Made by a program: the position numbers and the translations under genes. A DNA stretch of 64,000 bases from Anaerolineales bacterium (GTDB taxonomy: Bacteria > Chloroflexota > Anaerolineae > Anaerolineales > Villigracilaceae). The stretch spans positions 1 to 64,000 of the forward strand of contig JADZCC010000079.1 in assembly GCA_020851785.1 (NCBI GenBank), written 5' to 3'. Position 1 is the first letter of the stretch, and the number at the start of each line of letters is the position of its first letter. This document shows positions 43,575 to 52,146 of the stretch, one piece after another. The notes beneath the pieces were generated by a model. That model worked only from the letters and a program-made list of their open reading frames with translations. It had not been told where the DNA came from and ran no database searches.

Positions 43575-44411
43575 CTATTTTTTCACCGCCGCAAAGCCAA
43601 TCGCGTTGGGACCCAAATGCGTTCCAATCACGGCGGTGACGTTTACAAATAAAATATCGCGCGGCATGGATGGTCGTGCGCGCTTCATTAATTCGTCCAG
43701 TATCTTTTTTGCGCGGGCTTCGGCGTTGGTGTGCAAAATGGCCAGTCGTTCCATTTCGCCAACCTCCAGCAGTAGGTTCAAAATTCGTTCATCATTTTGC
43801 TTCGTAGTGCGCGTCACGCCCACCGGCCTCACTTCCCCGTTTTTGATTTCAATCACCGGCTTGATCGAAAGCAGTCCGCTCAATTGCGCGACCACGCCCG
43901 GCACCCGCCCACTGCGCTTGAGATATTCCATCGTATCCAGCGCCGCATAAACTTTTAATCTTTTTTTCGTGGACTCAATCGCTTCAATCGTTGACCTCAA
44001 GCCTGATTCTGTTTCATCAACAGCGGCCAACGCCTGAAAACCGAGTCCCATCGAAAGCGAGCCGCTATCTAACACGGTGACTTTATCCCCAAACTCTTTG
44101 GCCGCCTGGCGCGCCGAATTAATGATCGTGGTCAACTGGCTGGCGGCGTGAATGGAGAGGATATGGTCACAGCCTTGTGAGAAGAGGGTTTGATATGGGG
44201 TTAGAAAATCGCCAATCGAAGGCGCGGCCGTCGTCGCCCGGCCTTTCAGCGTGGGCAGACGGGCGTAAAAATCCTCGCGGCTGATTCCGATTCCGTCCGC
44301 ATATTCTTTGCCCTCCAAAATCAAAATAGACGGCACAACCTGAATTTGATGTTCCGCAATTAAATAGGGCGGTAAATCCGCAGTTGAGTCGGTGACGAGT
44401 CCGATTTTCAT
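43575..44411 (-). CDS. DegV family fatty acid-binding protein (FakB-like)
   Basis: This 278-residue DegV protein has VTDSTADLP at its N-terminus, TAAPSIGDFLTPYQTL, DSGSLSMGLGF and a C-terminal IGTHLGPNAIGFA. DegV proteins bind a fatty acid and, as FakB, present it to the kinase FakA for phosphorylation. A FakA-like gene is at 46013-47674, only 1.6 kb away, supporting this role. Confidence 0.9.
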   Translation of the reverse strand: MKIGLVTDSTADLPPYLIAEHQIQVVPSILILEGKEYADGIGISREDFYARLPTLKGRATTAAPSIGDFLTPYQTLFSQGCDHILSIHAASQLTTIINSARQAAKEFGDKVTVLDSGSLSMGLGFQALAAVDETESGLRSTIEAIESTKKRLKVYAALDTMEYLKRSGRVPGVVAQLSGLLSIKPVIEIKNGEVRPVGVTRTTKQNDERILNLLLEVGEMERLAILHTNAEARAKKILDELMKRARPSMPRDILFVNVTAVIGTHLGPNAIGFAAVKK

Positions 44412-44437
44412 GGAGGAAGTTTAACATAAAGACAATG

Positions 44438-44565
44438 TCGTTACGAGGAGGGTGTTCTTCCCGACGAAACAACCTCCTGGTTTCCGTGGAGATTGCTTCG
44501 CCTCTGGTTTCGATACGGACTTCGTCCTACTCAACCAACGCGACTCGCAATCTCCTGATACTTTA
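44438..44565. repeat. Composite palindromic repeat before padR
   Basis: GGAGATTGC (44488-44496) and GCAATCTCC (44547-44555) enclose a copy of the TCGATAC/TACTC hairpin repeat (44516-44536, arms GGTT/AACC and GGAC/GTCC). The left part TTACGAGGAGGGTG and GACGAAACAACCTCC looks like another dispersed GAGGAG...CCTCC unit. No gene is present from 44412 to 44614. Confidence 0.65.
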
Positions 44566-44568
44566 CCC

Positions 44569-44597
44569 TTGACATACTATATATTGCACAGTATCAT
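44569..44597 (+). promoter_or_regulatory. Promoter with PadR-type operator
   Basis: TTGACA and TATCAT are 17 bases apart. ATACT (44574-44578) and AGTAT (44590-44594) form an inverted repeat spanning the spacer, with AT-rich centre ATATATTGCAC, resembling PadR binding sites. A PadR gene starts 18 bases further, so self-repression is likely. Confidence 0.7.
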
Positions 44598-44614
44598 GCG
44601 ATAAAGGTTGAAAT

Positions 44615-44944
44615 ATGGCAAACACTGAATCGCTAGAAAATGTAGTCCTCGAATTGAGGCGCGGCGTGATCGTCCTCGCGGCGCTCAGTCAATTAAGCTC
44701 CGAACAATATGGCTACTCCCTGCTTAAGCAACTCGCCGATCAAGGCCTGCAAGTGGATCAGGGAACGCTCTACCCGCTCCTGCGCCGTTTGGAAACGCAA
44801 GGGCTGTTGGAATCAGTTTGGAAGCTGGAAGAAGCCCGCCCGCGGCGCTATTACATCATCAGCGCCGAAGGGAAGAAAGCCCTGCCCAAATTAAAAAAGG
44901 AATGGGCCGAAATTGTCTCTGTAATGAAAAATTTATTGGCATAA
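44615..44944 (+). CDS. PadR family transcriptional regulator
   Basis: This 109-residue winged-helix protein has LRRGVIVLAALSQ, YGYSLLKQLADQGLQVDQGT, LYPLLRRLETQGLLES and the wing EEARPRRYYIISAEGKKAL, the standard PadR fold with a C-terminal dimer helix. It should repress itself and the membrane protein downstream through the operator at the promoter. The inducer is unknown; compounds or envelope stress are typical. Confidence 0.93.
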   Translation: MANTESLENVVLELRRGVIVLAALSQLSSEQYGYSLLKQLADQGLQVDQGTLYPLLRRLETQGLLESVWKLEEARPRRYYIISAEGKKALPKLKKEWAEIVSVMKNLLA

Positions 44945-44957
44945 ATTGGAGCATGAA

Positions 44958-45935
44958 ATGAAATTAATTAATCGTTATGTAACTGAAGTTGGAAAACGCC
45001 TTTTAGTTTTTCAAGGGCGCGAAGATATTGAAAAAGAATTGCGTTCGACGTTGGAAGATATGCTCGAAGAGCGCGCCGCAAAAGCCGGCAAGCCGGCCGA
45101 CGAAGCGCTGGAAATTGAGTTACTAAAAGAATATGGCTCGCCTGATTCGGTGGCCACCACTTACAACCCACATCCTTATTTGATTGGTCCGCAACTCTTC
45201 CCAATTTTCTTGAAAATATTAAAAATCGTGTTTTTCAGCATCACCCTTGGGCTGACGGTGGTCATGGCAATTCAATTGGCGACTCAAACCCCGTTAATGG
45301 GCAGTGACGTAACCAACCTTGTTGGGAACTGGTTATCCAAACTTTTCTCGACTGCCGTGGCCGCGTTTGGCTATGTCGTTCTGACGTTCGCCATCCTCGA
45401 AAGAACCGTGCCGGATTTGGGAATCAGCAAAGAAGATTTTGAAGATCAATGGGAGCCGGCTTCGTTGGTCAATGAGCCGGAGCCGGACGCCGTCAAACGC
45501 GTTGACTTGATTTTTGAAATTGTCTTCACTTTCATCGGGTTGGCCATCATCAACGGCATCTTCGACATTCCAATTTTTAGCGCCACGTTTCGTCAGTTTG
45601 TGCCGTGGATCAATACGGTCTTCATCATTGAAATTCTGCTGGATATTTACCTGCTCCGCAAAGCCGTCTGGGATACTGCAACCCGCGTTGTAAAAATTGT
45701 CATGGAAACTGGCACAATTGTTCTGGCAGTTATTATGTTACAAACGCCCAATCTGCTCATGATCCCCAGCGAAGCTTTAGAAAATATCCCCGAAACTTCT
45801 TCGATAGGGATCGAAGGGTTTATACAAATCTCCAACTGGTCTATTACAATCGTTTTGGCCTTTGTGCTTGTAATGGCCAGCGTGGAGTTGATCAAGGCAG
45901 GCATTGGGTTATTCCGAAGCTATACAAGAAAATAG
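44958..45935 (+). CDS. PadR-associated membrane protein (HAAS/DUF1700-like)
   Basis: This 325-residue protein has an N-terminal HAAS-type domain (INRYVTEVGKRLLVFQGRED, EIEKELRSTLEDMLEE region, KEYGSPDSVATTY) followed by six or so membrane segments. Such proteins sit next to PadR genes and are thought to sense membrane signals. The ATG at 44958 has TTGGAG seven bases upstream, 13 bases after the padR stop. An in-frame TTG at 44946 lacks support. A strong terminator follows. Confidence 0.8.
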   Translation: MKLINRYVTEVGKRLLVFQGREDIEKELRSTLEDMLEERAAKAGKPADEALEIELLKEYGSPDSVATTYNPHPYLIGPQLFPIFLKILKIVFFSITLGLTVVMAIQLATQTPLMGSDVTNLVGNWLSKLFSTAVAAFGYVVLTFAILERTVPDLGISKEDFEDQWEPASLVNEPEPDAVKRVDLIFEIVFTFIGLAIINGIFDIPIFSATFRQFVPWINTVFIIEILLDIYLLRKAVWDTATRVVKIVMETGTIVLAVIMLQTPNLLMIPSEALENIPETSSIGIEGFIQISNWSITIVLAFVLVMASVELIKAGIGLFRSYTRK

Positions 45936-45948
45936 CTTTCCATAAAAC

Positions 45949-45987
45949 AAAAAGAGACAGTCACCTCAAGGCAACTGTCTCTTTTTT
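45949..45987. terminator. Bidirectional terminator
   Basis: AAAAAGAGACAGT and ACTGTCTCTTTTTT form a 13-bp stem with T tracts on both strands. It ends the PadR-HAAS unit and the convergent FakA-like gene. Confidence 0.9.
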
Positions 45988-46012
45988 AATGACCTTTACG
46001 CTTACTGCTTAC

Positions 46013-47674
46013 CTACTCAATTGAAACAATAAATTGATAGTGCGGCTGGCCACCCTCCTGCACTTCAACTTCCAGGTTGGAGTATTTCCCGCGAATCACG
46101 TCGGCAATCCGATTGGCTTCGGCGTGTTTTAGCTCTTCGCCATAAAACAGGGTGACAATTTCGCATTCGGCGGCGTTGGCCTTTTCAAGCAAGTCCAGCG
46201 CGCCCTGTTCCACAGATTCAGCCGCGAGCGTCAGCTTCCCATCCAGCAGGGCAATCACTTGTCCGTCTTTCACGCTCACCCCGTCAATTTCCACGGTGCG
46301 TGTGGCGATGGTAATCTCGCCGGTTTTGACGTGGCTCATCGCTTTGGTCATCTTCTCGGCGACAGAATCAAACTCCCCGTCTGGCTGAAGCGCGAGCATG
46401 GCGGCCAAGCCTTGCGGCACGGTGCGCGTGGGAATCACATGCACGTTTTTCACAGTCACTTCTTTGGCCTGATTCGCCGCCAGGATGATATTTTTATTGT
46501 TGGGCAAAATGATGACTTTATCGGTCGGTAAATTTTCAAACGAATTCAAGATATCCTGCGTGGAGGGGTTCATGCTTTGCCCGCCAGAGACGACATTCGC
46601 CACGCCCAAACTGGCGAACACTTTGCTCAGGCCAGGGCCGGGCGAAACCACCACCACCGCAATTGAGCCGGGTTCAACCGCGCTAAATTTAATTTGCGCG
46701 GCCTTTTGGATATCGTCCATTTGCGCCTGTAAATTTTCCATGGCCACTTTGGTGATTGTGCCAAGTTCCATGACGTAATCAATCGGCACATAGCGGTTTT
46801 CCAACGGCACGTGGATGTGCATCCGATACATGCCCTCGCCCTCGCCCACCTGAATCGAAGTTCCCATCGCTTCCAACCGGCCGTAAAAGGCTTGCAAGTC
46901 TAGTTCGCCGTTTGGAATAAAATCCACCACGACTTCATAATCCTGTCCTTCTTCCACCTCTTCGAGCGCGCCCTCCAAATTCATGGAGTTCATCGGCTGA
47001 ATTTGAATCGTCGGCGCATCCAAAGGTTCGCCATAGACATGCCGCAACATGCCTTCCAAAATAAAGAACAGTCCCTTGCCGCCCGAATCCACCACGCCTG
47101 CTTGTTTTAAGACGGGCAATAATTCCGGCGTTTTCTTAACCGCTTCGTCCGCCGCCCTCACGGCCACTTCCAACACCTCAATTGCATCTTTCGCGGACCC
47201 TCGAACTGCTTCGGTGGCGAGGGCCACTTCTTTAATCACGGTCAGAATCGTGCCTTCCACCGGCTTAACGACGCCTTTGTAGGCCGTTTCGCGGGCCTCG
47301 GCAAACGCATCAATCATCGTATCCACGTCCAACGTGGCCTTGCCTTGCAAACTGCGCGAAACGCCGCGCAAAATCTGGCTGGTGATGACGCCGGAGTTGC
47401 CCCGCGCGCCCATCAACGCGCCCTTGGAAACCGCCGCGGCCATCTCGCCGAGGTTGCGCGTACCAAGGTCTTTAATTTCGTTCCAGGCGGATTGTAAAGT
47501 CAGCGTCATGTTTGTGCCGGTGTCGCCATCTGGCACGGGAAAGACATTTAACGCGTTGACATTCTCTTTATTGGTTCTAAGCCAGGTTACGCCAGCGTCC
47601 ATCAACCTTTTTAAAGCCTGGCCGTCAATTTTCCGCTTACGAAGTTTTTCGACGCGCTGGATATTAATTGCCAT
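46013..47674 (-). CDS. DAK2 domain fatty acid kinase (FakA/YloV-like)
   Basis: This 553-residue protein has an N-terminal DAK2 kinase domain (about 1-210: NALNVFPVPDGDTGTNM with Asp metal ligands, KGALMGARGNSGVITSQI, VVDSGGKGLFFILEG) and a C-terminal DegV-like region. FakA phosphorylates fatty acids bound to FakB (DegV proteins). It is 14 bases downstream of an Asp23 family gene, the usual yloU-yloV arrangement. Confidence 0.92.
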   Translation of the reverse strand: MAINIQRVEKLRKRKIDGQALKRLMDAGVTWLRTNKENVNALNVFPVPDGDTGTNMTLTLQSAWNEIKDLGTRNLGEMAAAVSKGALMGARGNSGVITSQILRGVSRSLQGKATLDVDTMIDAFAEARETAYKGVVKPVEGTILTVIKEVALATEAVRGSAKDAIEVLEVAVRAADEAVKKTPELLPVLKQAGVVDSGGKGLFFILEGMLRHVYGEPLDAPTIQIQPMNSMNLEGALEEVEEGQDYEVVVDFIPNGELDLQAFYGRLEAMGTSIQVGEGEGMYRMHIHVPLENRYVPIDYVMELGTITKVAMENLQAQMDDIQKAAQIKFSAVEPGSIAVVVVSPGPGLSKVFASLGVANVVSGGQSMNPSTQDILNSFENLPTDKVIILPNNKNIILAANQAKEVTVKNVHVIPTRTVPQGLAAMLALQPDGEFDSVAEKMTKAMSHVKTGEITIATRTVEIDGVSVKDGQVIALLDGKLTLAAESVEQGALDLLEKANAAECEIVTLFYGEELKHAEANRIADVIRGKYSNLEVEVQEGGQPHYQFIVSIE

Positions 47675-47688
47675 CGGTCTCCGGTCTC

Positions 47689-48051
47689 CTAATCTGTGTT
47701 GCTGACGCGCAAGCCAGCCACATGCACATTGACGGAATTAATCCGCAGGCCGAGGGCCTTTTCCACGTTAAAGCGCACCGCGGTAGCCACGCTTTCCGCC
47801 ACCGAATTAATCCGCGTGCCGTATTCGACAATGATGTTCACCTCAATATCAATCAAATCCCCGCGATATTGGACGGAAATGCCCCGCGCTGGTTCGCGCG
47901 TAATCGTGGAGACGATGCCATCTGCCAGGTTTTTTGGCGCCAGCCCCACCACCCCATAAGACTGCAAGACCGCCTGATAGGCGATCGTCGCCACTGCGTT
48001 TGGTGAGATGTGTATTCCACCCAATGAAGTATTGTCTTCGCCCATGTTCAC
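47689..48051 (-). CDS. Asp23/Gls24 family protein (YloU-like)
   Basis: This 120-residue alkaline-shock type protein has LGGIHISPNAVATIAYQAVL, DGIVSTI and a DIEVNIIVEYGTRINSVAESV block followed by VNVHVAGLRV. Members act in envelope homeostasis or fatty-acid control. It lies directly upstream of the FakA-like gene and is likely co-transcribed. It is divergent from rpmB. Confidence 0.92.
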   Translation of the reverse strand: MNMGEDNTSLGGIHISPNAVATIAYQAVLQSYGVVGLAPKNLADGIVSTITREPARGISVQYRGDLIDIEVNIIVEYGTRINSVAESVATAVRFNVEKALGLRINSVNVHVAGLRVSNTD

Positions 48052-48091
48052 CTCGTCTGAATTTGTAATCGCTTAGCCTGCCCTATTTTAC

Positions 48092-48120
48092 TTGAAGATG
48101 GGCGCTTTGTATGGTAAAAT
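48092..48120 (+). promoter_or_regulatory. Promoter of rpmB
   Basis: TTGAAG and TAAAAT with a 17-base spacer precede rpmB by about 77 bases. No riboswitch or attenuator structure is obvious in the leader. Confidence 0.65.
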
Positions 48121-48196
48121 ACCGCGCTTTTAGAAAAACCGAATTGCAGGCTTGCGTCTGCTTTTCTTTATGTAAAGATCAGGAAAGGATATCAAC

Positions 48197-48382
48197 ATGG
48201 CTAAATGTAATCACTGTGGCAAGGCAACGACTTTCGGGCACAGCCGCTCTTTCTCGCAACGCGCAACCAATCGCAAATTCAAACCGAATTTGCAAAAGGT
48301 TTCCGTTTTGGAAAAAGGCCGCCTAATTAAGAAAACCTTGTGCGCCAAGTGCATCAAAACGCTCGGCAAATCCCTCGCTTAG
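48197..48382 (+). CDS. rpmB: 50S ribosomal protein L28
   Basis: This 61-residue protein begins MAKCNHCGKATTFGHSRSFS and ends ...CAKCIKTLGKSLA. It has the L28 signature and two Cys pairs (CNHC, CAKC), the zinc-binding C+ form. AGGAAAGG lies upstream of ATG. The gene is single and ends with a strong terminator. Confidence 0.96.
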   Translation: MAKCNHCGKATTFGHSRSFSQRATNRKFKPNLQKVSVLEKGRLIKKTLCAKCIKTLGKSLA

Positions 48383-48397
48383 TTTTGCAAGCACACA

Positions 48398-48430
48398 AAA
48401 AAAATCACGGAGTAGCCGTGATTTTTTTAT
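48398..48430. terminator. Bidirectional terminator after rpmB
   Basis: AAAAAAATCACGG / CCGTGATTTTTTT is a perfect 13-bp stem with loop AGTAG. It serves rpmB and the convergent rpe gene. Confidence 0.93.
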
Positions 48431-48436
48431 TTTAAC

Positions 48437-49099
48437 CTACAACAATTTCCTCAACTCGCAAATGCCCACTTTTGGGCCTTTGGGATGTTTAAAAGCCGCG
48501 TTCCCGGCCACAAAGGCATTGGCTCCGGCGGCTTTCATTAAGGGCAGAGTCTGCAAATTAATTCCGCCATCCACTTCCAGCGCGGCCTTTGGGTTTAGCG
48601 CGTCCAGCGTTTTACGAAGCTCGCTCACCCGCTTCACCATTTCCGGCATAAACGCCTGACCGGAAAAACCGGGGTTTACGCTCATCACCAAAATCAAATC
48701 GGCGATTGGCAAAGCTGGCCGAATTTTACTGACCGGCGTGGATGGCCTTAACGTAACCCCGGCCTTGCAACCCAAAGCTTGAATTTGACGAACGGCCTGC
48801 TTCACGCTTTTACACGCCTCTGCATGGACCGTGATATGAGTCGCTCCGGCCCGGGCATACGCCTCCACCTGAGCTTCGGGATTCTCAATCATCAAATGCA
48901 CGTCCAGCGGAAGTTGGGTGTTGCGTTTAATTGCCTCAACGAAGAGCGGGCCAATCGTAATCGTCGGCACGAAATGGCCGTCCATCACGTCCACGTGAAT
49001 CCAGTCCGCGCCGGCCGCTTCGCAGGTTTTCAACGCTTTGGCCAGGTTCGCAAAGTCCGCCGCGATAATGGAAGGCGCCAGAAAATATTTTTTCGTCAT
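48437..49099 (-). CDS. rpe: Ribulose-phosphate 3-epimerase
   Basis: This 220-residue TIM-barrel enzyme interconverts ribulose 5-phosphate and xylulose 5-phosphate. Motifs are LAPSIIAADFANL, HVDVMDGHFVP (metal His and catalytic Asp), VHLMI, MSVNPGFSGQ and EVDGGIN. The start at 49099 has GGTGAG six bases upstream; an ATG at 49105 would overlap the kinase stop as ATGA. It follows a Ser/Thr kinase gene, an order common in Gram-positive bacteria (prkC-rsgA-rpe), with rsgA missing. Confidence 0.95.
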   Translation of the reverse strand: MTKKYFLAPSIIAADFANLAKALKTCEAAGADWIHVDVMDGHFVPTITIGPLFVEAIKRNTQLPLDVHLMIENPEAQVEAYARAGATHITVHAEACKSVKQAVRQIQALGCKAGVTLRPSTPVSKIRPALPIADLILVMSVNPGFSGQAFMPEMVKRVSELRKTLDALNPKAALEVDGGINLQTLPLMKAAGANAFVAGNAAFKHPKGPKVGICELRKLL

Positions 49100-49101
49100 C
49101 G

Positions 49102-50196
49102 TCATCTCACCGGCGGGAACCAGGTTAGGAAGACCCAAAACCAAAATGGAACCAGCCCCAACACAGCGGCGATAGCCACAAAAAGCAGGCCCCAAAAGGC
49201 GAAGTCAATTTCCTCGAAGGCCGAAGCAATCTCCTCCTGCGGTTGAGGCGTTGGCGCGGGCGTTTGAATCTGCGGTTGGGCAGGAATCTGGCGCGGCGTG
49301 GAAATCGGCTCGCGGGCAGGTAATCTATTGGCGACTTCCGGCTGTAAAGCGGGCGGCGCGGCAGGCTCGTCGCGTTGTGTGCCAAAGGTTTTTAACACGC
49401 GTCCAAGTTGATCGGCCGTGCGATACCGCGCGGCAGGTTCTTTGGAGAGGACTTTGGCGATGATCTCTTCCAAAGCGCTGGGAATGTCCGGAATGTATTC
49501 GCGGATGGGAATGGGGCGGGCGGAAATGTGCAAACGCGCCAATTCATCCGCCGAACTGGCGGTGAACGGCGGCGTGCCGCTTAATAGTTCGTACAACACC
49601 ACGCCCAACGAATACACGTCCGAAGCCGGAGAGGGCGCTTCGCCTTTGGCCTGTTCGGGCGAAAAATACAGCGGCGACCCCCAAACGATGTCGGTCTTTT
49701 CGCCGGGGAGGATGGTGGAAAGGGCGCGCGCAATTCCAAAGTCGGTGACTTTGAGCCGTCCATCGGCAGAGACCAGCATGTTGTGCGGTTTCACGTCGCA
49801 ATGCACCAGCCCGGCGCGATGAGCGTACCCAATCCCCGCGCAGGCTTGAAAGATCAACGGGATGGCCTCTTCGACGGTATATCTGCCGCGCTCGCGGATG
49901 AGTTGTTTGAGGTCTTTGCCGGGGATGTATTCCATGACGATGAACAGCAAATCTTCTGCGAAACCAAAATCATGCACGGTGACGATGTTGGGGTGCGAGA
50001 GGTTCGCGGCGGCGCGGGCTTCCTGTCGAAAATTATTTTGAAATTCTTCGTTGTTGGAAAAATCTCTTCTTAAAACCTTAATCGCCACGTTGCGATCGAG
50101 CATTAAATCGCGCGCGCGAAAAACCTCCGCCATGCCCCCCGAGCCCAGTTTTTCAAGCAATTGGTACCGATTGTTGAGTAATAAACCTGCATCCAT
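49102..50196 (-). CDS. PknB-type Ser/Thr protein kinase
   Basis: This 364-residue kinase has the glycine loop LGSGGMAEVFRA, ATP-binding Lys in NVAIKVLRRD, the catalytic loop HCDVKPHN (HRD changed to HCD), DFGIA and GSPLYFSPEQ. A Pro/Gln-rich linker (about 280-325) and one C-terminal membrane helix (about 331-358) follow. There is no extracellular PASTA sensor, so it cannot sense peptidoglycan in the known way. The Arg-to-Cys change in HRD is typical of many bacterial kinases lacking the activation-loop Arg contact. Confidence 0.9.
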   Translation of the reverse strand: MDAGLLLNNRYQLLEKLGSGGMAEVFRARDLMLDRNVAIKVLRRDFSNNEEFQNNFRQEARAAANLSHPNIVTVHDFGFAEDLLFIVMEYIPGKDLKQLIRERGRYTVEEAIPLIFQACAGIGYAHRAGLVHCDVKPHNMLVSADGRLKVTDFGIARALSTILPGEKTDIVWGSPLYFSPEQAKGEAPSPASDVYSLGVVLYELLSGTPPFTASSADELARLHISARPIPIREYIPDIPSALEEIIAKVLSKEPAARYRTADQLGRVLKTFGTQRDEPAAPPALQPEVANRLPAREPISTPRQIPAQPQIQTPAPTPQPQEEIASAFEEIDFAFWGLLFVAIAAVLGLVPFWFWVFLTWFPPVR

Positions 50197-50308
50197 CAGG
50201 CGCGATTATAACATCCCAGAATTGGATGGTTGCAAAAGCAACGAATTCATCAGGTGGGCGCGCATCGTTCGCCTGCGCGCTACGCGCATTCCGTTATAAT
50301 CCCAACTC

Positions 50309-51253
50309 ATGCGTAAAGGACTTTTACTCTACAACCCAGCCGCGGGGCGCTTCCCTGTGCGCAATTTCGTGCGTGGCATCCTTCAGCCGCTTCAAACAGC
50401 GGGTTGGAGCATGGAAATTGCCGAAACTTTAAGCGGTACGCACGCCACACAAACGGCTCATCAAGCCGCCGCCGAAAAATACGACGCCGTCTTCGCCATC
50501 GGCGGAGATGGCACAGTCAATCAGGTGGCCAGCGGACTGATCCACACCGAAACCGCGCTTGGCGTTTTACCCGCCGGAACCACCAACGTGTGGGCCCTTG
50601 AACAAGGTCAGCGCCCGTTTAGCTGGCTGAACTGGCAGGCGCTCGCGCACAACGCAACACTGCTGGCCCATGTCGAACCCCAACAAGTGGACGTTGGGCT
50701 TTGTAACGGCGTCTCTTTTTTACTATGGGCGGGCGTGGGGCTGGACGCGCACACCATTCACAAAATCGAGCCGCGCCCGCGTCTGATCAAATACATTTCT
50801 GTGCCGCATTTTTTCGCCACCACCCTTTGGGAGGCCACCTTTTGGCACGGGCTGGATTTGCGCGTCTATACCGACGGGCAATTGGTCGAAGGGCATTATC
50901 TCGTGGCGGTGGCCACCAACATTCGGCATTATGTGGGCGGCATGTCTGTGCTTTCGCCCAACGCCCTGCTCGACGATAACGAAATGGATTTGTGGCTTCT
51001 CAACGGAAGCAATGCCGCCGACGCGCTTCGTCACTTTTTCGATCTGGTTGCCGGTCGCCACCTCTCCTCCAACCTGGCGCGGCGTTTACCGTTTCAGCAC
51101 GCCAGAGTAGAATCCGACGCGGCGTTTGCCATTCAAGTAGATGGCGACCCCATGCCTGGCGGTCACAAAGCCGAAATGACCATTCAACATCGTGCGCTCA
51201 AAGTCCTCATGCCTGAAGGCGCGTTACACTTACTCAAAAATCCAAAGAGATGA
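50309..51253 (+). CDS. Diacylglycerol kinase family lipid kinase
   Basis: This 314-residue lipid kinase has the N-terminal LLLYNPAAGR, FAIGGDGTVNQVASGL (GGDGT motif) and LGVLPAGTTNVWA, and a C-terminal beta-sandwich with VQVDGDPMPG. It should phosphorylate diacylglycerol or another lipid alcohol. The ribosome binding site is weak. An SH3-like membrane protein gene follows four bases after its stop. Confidence 0.9.
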   Translation: MRKGLLLYNPAAGRFPVRNFVRGILQPLQTAGWSMEIAETLSGTHATQTAHQAAAEKYDAVFAIGGDGTVNQVASGLIHTETALGVLPAGTTNVWALEQGQRPFSWLNWQALAHNATLLAHVEPQQVDVGLCNGVSFLLWAGVGLDAHTIHKIEPRPRLIKYISVPHFFATTLWEATFWHGLDLRVYTDGQLVEGHYLVAVATNIRHYVGGMSVLSPNALLDDNEMDLWLLNGSNAADALRHFFDLVAGRHLSSNLARRLPFQHARVESDAAFAIQVDGDPMPGGHKAEMTIQHRALKVLMPEGALHLLKNPKR

Positions 51254-51257
51254 ATTC

Positions 51258-51734
51258 ATGGACTTAAAACCATACATCAACCGCTGGGTGATCTTAGGCG
51301 CGCTGGGCACTGCCGGAACGCTCCTGCTAATTACGCTGATCAGCATCGGCTGGACTGCTCCACGCTTCGCCCCTACCGTTGGGCTGGCCTCTGCCGACCT
51401 AACCATGATCCCCGCCCCAACCCACACCCCACAATTCGTCCCGACCCCCACGCCAGACCCCTTTCTGGGAACCGCCACCCTCCCAGCGGATACGATTGGC
51501 ATTGGCGGGTACGTGCAAATTAACGGCACGGAAGGCGCGGGGTTACGCATCCGCTCTGCGGCCGGGCTCAACAGCGAAACCGTCTTTCGCGGCGAAGAAT
51601 CGGAAGTCTTTCTAGTCAAAGACGGCCCGCAAACCGCAGACGGTTACACTTGGTGGTATCTCGTCGCTTCGTACGATCAAAACCGCGCGGGCTGGGCCGT
51701 CGCCGATTTTCTCGCAGTGGTGCCGCCGCCATAA
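51258..51734 (+). CDS. Membrane-anchored SH3-like domain protein
   Basis: This 158-residue protein has an N-terminal membrane anchor (about 10-32), a Pro/Thr-rich linker (PAPTHTPQFVPTPTPDPF) and a C-terminal SH3b-like domain with GLRIRSAAGLNSE and YTWWYLVAS, GWAVADFL. SH3b domains bind cell-wall peptides. The start at 51258 is four bases after the lipid kinase stop. Function unknown, probably at the envelope. Confidence 0.8.
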   Translation: MDLKPYINRWVILGALGTAGTLLLITLISIGWTAPRFAPTVGLASADLTMIPAPTHTPQFVPTPTPDPFLGTATLPADTIGIGGYVQINGTEGAGLRIRSAAGLNSETVFRGEESEVFLVKDGPQTADGYTWWYLVASYDQNRAGWAVADFLAVVPPP

Positions 51735-51764
51735 CCACTTATTCCAAAAGCAAAAGGAACCTAG

Positions 51765-52106
51765 ATGAACGAAAAACCAATTGGCATTACCGCCAACAAA
51801 AGCAAGAGAATCCTCGCCGTCACCTGGGGCGATAACCACACCAGCGTCTATCCCTTCGGCTTGCTGAGGGCGGCCTGTCCGTGCGCCCAATGCCGGGGCG
51901 GGCACCACAACATGAAGTCCGAACCGGATGCGGAAGTTTTCGCCAAACCGATGGACGAATCGCCAATGACTCGTCTCGCCAACGTCGTCGCCACCGGCTC
52001 CTATGCCTTAACGCTCGTCTGGGACGACGGTCACGATTATGGAATTTACAACTGGCATTATTTGCGGGCGTTATGTCCCTGTGCAGAGTGTCGCGCGCAG
52101 AAATAA
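51765..52106 (+). CDS. DUF971 (GBBH-like N-terminal) protein
   Basis: This 113-residue protein has two CPCAxC motifs (ACPCAQCRGG, LCPCAECRAQ), WGDNHTSVYPFGLLR and WDDGHDYGIYNWHYLRALC, the DUF971 pattern seen in gamma-butyrobetaine hydroxylase N-termini and in Fe-S maintenance proteins. The four Cys may bind a metal or cluster. It is the last gene of a short plus-strand run with the lipid kinase. Confidence 0.88.
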   Translation: MNEKPIGITANKSKRILAVTWGDNHTSVYPFGLLRAACPCAQCRGGHHNMKSEPDAEVFAKPMDESPMTRLANVVATGSYALTLVWDDGHDYGIYNWHYLRALCPCAECRAQK

Positions 52107-52112
52107 GCATAA

Positions 52113-52143
52113 AAAAATCCCGAACTTGCGTTCGGGATTTTTC
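52113..52143. terminator. Bidirectional terminator after DUF971 gene
   Basis: AATCCCGAA and TTCGGGATT, extended by A and T runs, form the stem with loop CTTGCG. The T tract continues into TTTTTCTTG on plus. It also ends the convergent terC gene on minus. Confidence 0.9.
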
Positions 52144-52146
52144 TTG

